Part shown: positions 57,361 through 64,000 of the stretch, piece by piece
Position numbering within the stretch: the first letter of the stretch is position 1
Layout: every line of letters starts with the position of its first letter
Assembly (NCBI GenBank): GCA_014529385.2
Contig: CM043963.1
Span: 102,964,912 to 103,028,911, forward strand
Length of the DNA: 64,000 nt
Direction of reading: 5' to 3'
Origin: Adiantum capillus-veneris
Lineage: Eukaryota > Streptophyta > Polypodiopsida > Polypodiales > Pteridaceae
Program-made: the position numbers and the translations under genes
The notes under the pieces: generated by a model
Told to the model about the DNA's origin: nothing
Seen by the model: the letters and a program-made list of their open reading frames with translations, nothing else
The model's database searches: none

Positions 57361-58266
57361 GGTTCTACATCTCTTTAACTATGATATTTGACACTGATTT
57401 TTGTAGCGATCTCTTTGTGTGTCAAGTAGATACATTCATATCCCCAATCTTGTACCATTTTTAGCTAACGCTTTAATGGTCTACCCAATATGATATCAAA
57501 ATTACTTCTCTCATCAAAATTCATAATAGCAAAGGTGTGCTCATACTCAATGCCACACATGAATACAATGATTTGTTCTAATATTCCAATTGGTTTCTCC
57601 ATCTGCTAATTGCAATTTCATGTCATGTGAAGGGATTTTCAACCCCATGTTTTCCAGGTTTTTGCCCATTTGGCCCCATAGATGCGGTCTAATTTCTAGT
57701 AGCTCTGAGAGATAAAGTGTGCATTGTATGGGAGAAGACATGAATTCGTGCAAGCTCTTGGTATCCATCATTTTTCGTGTGACTTTCCACTGAGAAGGTA
57801 CCATTTCAACCTCCACTTTTGTTTCGAGTTCTCTTATGAAAGATGGAAAAGTCCGTAGAGAATATGGTTTGCTCTCTTCAAATGCGACAGACCTAGCATC
57901 CCCATATAGAAATCTTATATCCCCAGGGAAAAATTCACGATCCATGCTTATCTCAGGGATAGGTGCTGACTTTAAAGTAGCACTACTATCTTTTTGGTTT
58001 CTACTTGATTCCCATAAGGATTGTGGCCACGATTCTTCTACCTTTGGAATTGGCATTACTGCTTGTGAGCCCACCCCATATGTGGTATTGGCTACTTCTC
58101 TTGTATCTATAGGTGCCTCAACTCGTGACTCTTCTTGATCTTTGTTTACAATACCATGCCTCTCCATTTCTTGGATTTTTTCATGGATTAGCACCTTCGT
58201 TTTTGGAGCATCTGGAATATGTGGTTCCATAAGAGCTTGAGCCTTTTGGATGAGCCCCTTGCACAT
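57361..58266 (-). pseudogene. Protease-like region of element D
   Basis: A 239-codon frame (MCKGLIQKAQALMEPHIPDA) is followed, across a frameshift near 57570, by FMCGIEYEHTFAIMNFDERS and NFDIILGRPLKR, the closing strand motif of retroviral-type aspartic proteases. The usual catalytic D-(S/T/G)-G is not visible, so either it is lost or this is only a protease-like fold. TAG follows ILGRPLKR. Confidence 0.5.
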
Positions 58267-58666
58267 TTACAACCTCCCTTTTTCATACCATAGATGAGGA
58301 TATATTAGCCATCTATCCTCTTGGGATTGATTGGGTTTTAGCCTAGCTTCATAGGCCTTCAAAATTGCATCTAAAGGTTCAAAGACTTTGCCGACCAAGA
58401 TTGAACCTCCCGAGTTAGTCTTTTGACTCTTTAGGTCCATTTGCGTTTTCCTTGCTTTCTTGCTCTCATCTAAGATGTTCTCTTGTTTGATTTAGTTTAG
58501 TTTCTAAATCTATTTTCTCCTTTAGCCTCTTCGCTTTCATTTTATCTCGTTTGGCTTTCCATGATTTTCTTCCTATTCTCACCGATATGTTTTTGATTTC
58601 TGTTTGAATAGGCAATGTGGCTTCCTCCTCAATGATTGTGTTTTTGGCAGCTTCTTGAGCTTGAGC

Positions 58667-60410
58667 TCAAGTCATCACCTTTAAAGGAATAATGGGCTCT
58701 ACCTCGAATCCGCTTGAAGAAGGCATCACGCCTACAACATTCATTGTTGCTTTCCCTTTGTAGTTTGGATTTTTAGCACAATGTTGGACTGGATGGTCTC
58801 TCCCACAACCATGACAGAATACAAAGAATTCTATTTGTGGACCCTTTTTTGAACAACTTGGTGCCCAATGATCACCTCCATATTCATGGCACGGACCTTC
58901 CTTTTTCATAGCTAGTGATCCAGCCAATGGTTGTTCTTGTCTGGTGAGAGTGTGCTTTGAACCATACGCCTGATGATTGGCTATGAAGATGAGCGTATTT
59001 GCATCGGAGTATTGATTTCTCATGGGTTGTGGCACATATGCTGGTTGAGCGTAGTTGACTACTACTCTACCATCATTCAAAAGAGGTGGTTGTTGCCCTA
59101 GCCCATGTTATGGATTTTTATGAGTTGTACACCATGGAGTGAGATGATCCCCTCCACAAGTATTATATCTCCTCAATTGAGGCTGTCATACATTCACGTT
59201 TTGTTTGTAACCTTCGTTTATTCTTCTAATTACCCCCTCGATCACTTGATCAATGATTGGTTCCCAAGGAGTTTGAACATCTCTCTTTGTTGTTGATTCA
59301 CTCCTTGGAGATGAGGCACTACTAGTCGTGTTGTCTGTATCTTCACTCACCTCTCCGTAGGCCTTACAATTGTCAACTAGATATAGAGCTTCTCTAGCGA
59401 CTTGGTCAAATGTCGTGCATCCTTTCAAAGGTAGTTCCTTTTTTAGAGTTTCATTACTCAAGCCCTCTATGAAGAGAAGTGATAATCTCTCATCTTGCGG
59501 TAGATCTCTCAAAGGACATCTGTCTATGTACTATTTAAAGCGAAGCAAAGCTTCTTTCACTCTCTCGTTCTTTTTGTGCTTGAAAGCGTAGATATGGGAC
59601 ACTATGTTATGTTTGATTCCCCTTTTTGAGAACTCTTTTGTGAATTCTGTAAGACTTGTTGTGATATGTTTGGAGATTCATCTCTATTTATATGTTGAAA
59701 CCATGTCACAGCCGTTCCTTCTAATGTCAATCCAAATCCCTCATACTGAGTATGAAAATCTGCAATCTGTTAAGCCCTCAAAACTTGTTTCAAGAGTGAG
59801 ACATGTGCATATAGATCCCCTAACCCACTGTACTTTGTCTTGACACATTGAACCACTTAATATGGTCTTAGCCATTGTGGTTCAATCACCAATCTAACCA
59901 ATTTGTGGTCTTGTGGAAAGATCTCTCTCGTGTTCTCATCTCGTCTTGGAGGAATCCTGGTGAAATCATTTATGTTGCATGTTCTGGCATAATTTTTGAC
60001 TGAAAGTAAGTAGTGACCGGAGTACCATTGTACATATATCTCTCTAGGTCAATTGGATCAATAAGTATGTACTCACCTCCATACTTATCTACCATCAAAA
60101 CTTGCACTCCATGGGCATATGTATCCACGAATGCATAGAGGTTCTTATGGGTGGTCAACTCTTTAGCATAGGGCTCTACACACTTGTAGAAGATATATGG
60201 ATCCCCGTTTGTGAACCTATATAATCCTTCATAAGAGTAATCCGTTAGAACTCTCATGGATTCATTGGCTTTGATGAATCTCACGTTTGGTTTGTTTATC
60301 ATAGGATGCCTCTCCTCTAGGTACTCTCCCAATCCCCCAATTGTTTGCACTACAACAATTTTCATGTCTTTGAGTGGAGTAGAGAACCCTGGTGATGGAT
60401 GATTTTTCAT
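58667..60410 (-). pseudogene. Gag of element D (broken)
   Basis: It starts MKNHPSPGFSTPLKDMKIVV at 60410. A central capsid core reads in pieces: FGLTLEGTAVTWFQHINRDE, SHIYAFKHKKNERVKEALLR, then RDLPQDERLSLLFIEGLSNE, typical of plant retrotransposon gag. Two finger-like motifs occur near 58900-58790: CHEYGGDHWAPSC (second Cys replaced by Tyr) and CHGCGRDHPVQHC (canonical C-x2-C-x4-H-x4-C). Several stops and frameshifts lie between 59970 and 59510. Confidence 0.75.
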
Positions 60411-60820
60411 GGTTAAGACTCAGTCAAAACTCTCAAGATAATCTCTTACAAATCCACTTTGGCTTAGTGCAACTTATCCCTTTTTTGTCCTTGGTAAGGT
60501 TTCTCAAAAGTCAAGAATTTGTGACTTTTTGGTCTCTAGAAATTGGTCTTGGGATACCCTAAAAGTTTGGATTTAGGTGTGTCCTTTTCCCGCAAGCTTT
60601 CTTCCTAGCTATACCTGACTCAATTTGGAGTTGTCTATCAAAAGTTAGAGCAGTTTTAGTGCACTGCACTTGAAACAATACTTAAAATAATTTCAAGACC
60701 AAAACACAGGAACTTTGGCTTGTATCTTGGCTTTCCAAAGGTATTTTGAGCTCAAACTTGAGATCTGCAATGTTCTCAAGTATGTCTACAAGATCACCAA
60801 GTCAGATGCCCCCATTATGT
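60411..60820. other. Leader of element D; no gene
   Basis: Upstream of the D gag start on the minus strand. Short phrases resemble the neighbouring tandem repeat (for example GACTTTTTGGTCTCTAGAAA). No primer-binding site was identified with confidence. Confidence 0.35.
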
Positions 60821-60975
60821 TGAGGTACATGGATCACAAATTTTGACGGTGTGTAGACAAGGTTATATGCAGACTATATACCAATTTTCAACAAATTCTG
60901 AGGTTGAGGTACATGGATCATGATCCATGTTCAACCACATATGGACTTGATCTATTGGCATTGACGAAGGAAATT

Positions 60976-61076
60976 TGGAATGGCGGCCTCTACACCAAAA
61001 CAAACTCCATTGCGCCACAAGGGAAATGAGATGAGGGCACCACCTAGTCTTGGAAGCGTGGACTAGGACCGCTACA

Positions 61077-61148
<72 letters not shown>

Positions 61149-62454
61149 TATCACTATGAATGAAGCATTAACCTTAGTGTGTGTACAAGGAATGGATAAC
61201 TTCAAGCACTCCCAACACAAATAGCATGTAGATTACTAAACAACAACTCAAGAATTAGCCAAAATCACATCAAGCACTCTCACAAACACATAAAATATCT
61301 CTCTTAATTAACATAAGTAAGAGGAGGGGAGGTTACTAGCATAAAACAATTTGCACTCTAGAATGTGCAAGAATAGAGTGAATGAATTAGCTTTATGGGC
61401 TCATGATGAGTGATACAAAGACTCAATGGGGCTGAGGGATCCTTGAAATTACAAAGGGGGGGGCCTCTTTATATAGGAAAGAGAGTGATTATGAGTGAGG
61501 TTAAGATCCAAGTGCAATTTGTACAAATGAAGCTTGATTAGGGACATTCAACCAATGAAGAAGCTCCTTCCAAGTGATTTGTTGACCAATTTGCAATTAA
61601 TTGGCTCCATCATCACTTGTGTTGTCTTCACTCCTTCCTCCATAGCTTGAGTCCAAGAGCTTCCTTATTTTAAAATATAAAGAATCTACATAAAATCAAT
61701 GCATATCTAGTAATAATAGAAAGGGGTTGAATGAGAACTTATGAATTACAACAAGATTAAGCATGATGAGAGAGGTGATTATAAAAGGAATTCGTGATGG
61801 TTTTTTGAGCTTGAGAGAGAGGAGGAAGGAGGGGAGGGTGAGAAGACTAATGGATGATTTTTAGAGAAGGTCTCAATGTGGAAAAGGAAGGGTGTGTGTG
61901 TAAAGGTAGAGGGGGTGGTCTCCACCACAATTGAAAAAACAGGTGTCCGCCATTTTGGCCATATCTCCTAGACCGTAGATGCAAAAATTATTTAAAAAAT
62001 ATGGTCAGAATCTCCAGCTCATCAGCTACAACTTTGATGAAGACAACTTTTCTTGGATCGGAGTGGAAGTATTTTTTAAAAATCCAAAAAAATCATGTGT
62101 CTGTTTCCTTCCTTTACCAAGTCTTCCATTTGGGTCCCATCTGTTTGAATCATCATATGGCTCCAAAGCCATGATGATATGAGCCACTCATGACCCTTGA
62201 ATCATGGGTGCATGGCTTCACAACCACATCATATCTTTTCTTTTCACATTTACATATTTTCCCTTCCCTTTACCACTAGGTTCTCCCTCTACCTTTCACC
62301 TCCGGTGAACTAGTCAAGAAAAAATTCCCATCAAATCATTTTTTGAATTTTTCCAAGAGGTTGTTCTCACTCTTTCTTTTATTGTAAACCTCTAGAAGCA
62401 AGGAAAACCAACAAAATATAGTAAACAAAAATTTGTGATAGGCTCGGATCAGCA
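60976..62454 (-). mobile_element. Solo LTR inserted in the palindrome array (limits approximate)
   Basis: This block lacks the palindrome and resembles the element B LTR in layout: GGGCACCACCTAGT, a (GA)n tract (61081-61146), a minus-strand TATA (TATATAAAGAG near 61466), then AGCTACAACTTT followed by a AAAAATCCAAAA-type stretch. Its length, about 1.48-1.50 kb, equals the excess over one repeat period between the palindromes at 60911 and 62689. No internal coding region is attached. Exact TG/CA ends and target duplication are not resolved. Confidence 0.6.
61081..61146. repeat. (GA)n microsatellite in the solo LTR
   Basis: A pure GA run of about 66 bp, in the same relative place as the GA tracts of the element B LTRs. 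Confidence 0.95.
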
Positions 62455-64000
62455 GCTTGTTACACTCTATGTCCACAAGCTAAATCTCAATTTTTTTTGG
62501 ATTTGGACTTGTTTTGACAGGTCAAATGCCTAGTACAAGGTCTGCACAATGGTGTTTTGTCTGTCACCTATTTTTCTCCTTTTTTTCCCAAATTTGCTCA
62601 ATTTTTTCCAAAACTGGACTTGGGGATATATTTTCTTGTGTATGCACTATTGACCTGTAAAGTTTCAGCTCATGTTGTCACTATGGGTACATGGATCGCG
62701 ATCCATGTTTGGAGCCCAAATTGACTTCTCTTGGTACAATCAGATTCAACATGATTAGTAGGTCCTATGGTATCAAACTTTTTGAAAATGGACCTCTGGA
62801 TTGAAAATTAGGAGAATTCTGGCACTTGCTTAGGGTACTTGGAAGTTCAGGGTTTTTGATTTGGTTTTTTATATCCAAATTCACTTTTGAAAAGACCACT
62901 AGATTCCTTGTGATGTGCTCTAGCTATGGTGCAATATGGTATCTATCTGTGACAAAGGAACATAGATCATGATCCGTGTCCCTATGTGTCAGATAGTAAT
63001 GAGACTTGACACACAGCTTGTCCTTGATTCACTGATCCTTGCTATATGGTTTTTATGTGATTTGGACTTTAGGTCAAGTAAAAGTCAATCCCTAAGTCTG
63101 TTTTAGGGTTTTCACCTTAACTGCTTTTGGCTCTTTTCACCCATATTTTGAAATTTTTTGACAAAATTTCTTTGGGGACTTCTGTTCACAATGGTCCCTT
63201 CTATAGGCTGGAAAAGTTTCTTTCCAAAATTTCCCAGAGGTACATGGATCGCGATCCATGTTCCACCACTTTTGGATCTGAATTTTGGTGTGCTAATAGC
63301 TTGTGATGTTTGTAGCTTGCTCCACAAATCTTTTTGAATTTGTATCAGTTTTTCCCTACCAAAACTGACTTCTACGATCTGTTGTGGTAGTTTTGAGAAT
63401 ATTTTGTTTTTGGCTCTTTTGACCACTTTTTACAACTTTTTTGCATATGGTTCTTTTGGTAAAGTTATTCCAAATGATACCAGCTACCTATTGCTCAAAT
63501 CTCAGCCAATTTTTTTTTTTTTTTTTCATGAGGTACATGGATCGCGATCCATGTTTGAAAGCCAATCTGACATTTCTTGCACCCATCAAAATCAGTATGT
63601 TTACTGGATGCTGCGGGTATCGAAAGTTTTGGATTTTGACTAGTTTTTGTCATTTAAAAGCAAGTTCTTGTGTCTATCTTGCGGTTTTTGACTAGCTTCT
63701 GTATTTGGCTATTTTAACCAATTTTTTCCAATTTTTTGACATGGTCCCTTTTGGAAAAGTTGTTCCACTAGTTATCAGGGATGTACTTGTCAAATATCAA
63801 CCCAAAATGACAAAAGCTACATGGATCGCGATCCATGTTTGATAGCATTTTTTCATGAATTTTGTTTTGCAGATTCTCTATGCCCTGTAGAAGCCAAATC
63901 TCACCCCTTTTGAATTTGGTCCCAAAAAGTTAGAAAATTTAAAATTTTGTGTCTGCAATGTCTGTTTTGCTGTTTTTTACCTAACATTCAATTTTGATGT

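Larger units (their letters stand above)
52923..60410 (-). mobile_element. Element D: degenerate LTR retroelement without visible reverse transcriptase
   Basis: Read leftwards, a gag with zinc knuckles (60410-58667), a protease-like segment (to about 57360), long charged Gln/Lys-rich frames (57330-55400) and a tail ending TTRIRKGGML lead to a polypurine tract and what looks like an LTR start (TGTTATGAGACAG at 53987). No reverse transcriptase, RNase H or integrase motif was found in any frame. The second LTR was not found in the window. Ty3/gypsy relationship is inferred from gag and protease style. The left limit, next to the end of element C, is approximate. Confidence 0.6.
60821..64000. repeat. 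About 280-bp tandem repeat centred on the palindrome ACATGGATCGCGATCCATGT
   Basis: The palindrome, or a close form, lies at 60911-60930 (with CATG at its centre), 62689-62708, 62960-62979 (diverged), 63242-63261, 63535-63554 and 63819-63838; a half copy is at 60827. Spacings are 271, 282, 293 and 284 bp in the uninterrupted part. Sequence between palindromes is only loosely conserved, while the palindrome is nearly invariant. The array runs off the window end. Confidence 0.85.

Noticed and set aside
60821-64000. CRISPR-like array because of regularly spaced palindromes
   Set aside because: Spacing is about 280 bp, intervals are related to each other rather than unique spacers, and the context is eukaryotic retroelement DNA.

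Overview
The window looks like nuclear DNA of a land plant with a large, repeat-rich genome. A fern or other non-flowering lineage is my inference, not something shown. The support is spliceosomal-type introns (AG|GTATGT donors, TTTTACAG-type acceptors), a tRNA-derived SINE, a CACTA-type element, a hAT fragment, and several Ty3/gypsy elements that carry a second, plant-Tat-like RNase H. I found no intact host gene. Almost everything is mobile DNA or its debris.

Layout. 1-370: end of a hAT transposase. 677-1338 (-): unrecognised broken reading frames. 2538-5286 (+): wreck of a Ty3/gypsy element (gag, zinc knuckle, protease, reverse transcriptase) with a 166-bp tandem duplication in gag. 5287-8520: AT-rich leader-like DNA with a TATA box, an array of about eleven 152-bp tandem repeats, and a 61-codon frame that may be the start of a gag. 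9576-30916 (+): element A, a Ty3/gypsy retrotransposon with 2.27-kb LTRs, split at the RNase H/integrase junction by element B (15822-27243, minus strand, 2.75-kb LTRs). Both belong to one lineage and share a primer-binding site. 44521-52922 (+): element C, a more decayed close relative of B whose 5' LTR has lost all but about 425 bp. About 52.9-60.4 kb (-): element D, a gag-bearing LTR element in which I see no reverse transcriptase. 60.8 kb to the end: a roughly 280-bp tandem repeat centred on a perfect 20-bp palindrome, interrupted by a solo LTR.

The most unusual part is 30.9-44.5 kb, between elements A and C. It holds three decayed protein genes: a DDE-like transposase relative on the plus strand (31566-36760), a HAD/NLI-type phosphatase-like gene on the minus strand (37271-38183), and a seven-exon minus-strand gene with a RING/PHD-like zinc cluster and a lysine-rich tail (38536-44330). 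Introns and spacers throughout are filled with variants of a short palindrome (CCACTT..AAGTGG), including an 81-bp inverted repeat with one mismatch. The locus also hosts a 1.3-kb CACTA-type element and a SINE with a perfect 18-bp target duplication. A possible reading is one large DNA transposon or cargo-bearing element. I could not find its terminal inverted repeats, so that stays a hypothesis.

Decay pattern. In-frame stops are mainly TAG, TAA or TGA at places where relatives or internal repeats have Gln or Arg codons. This fits C-to-T deamination of methylated cytosine.
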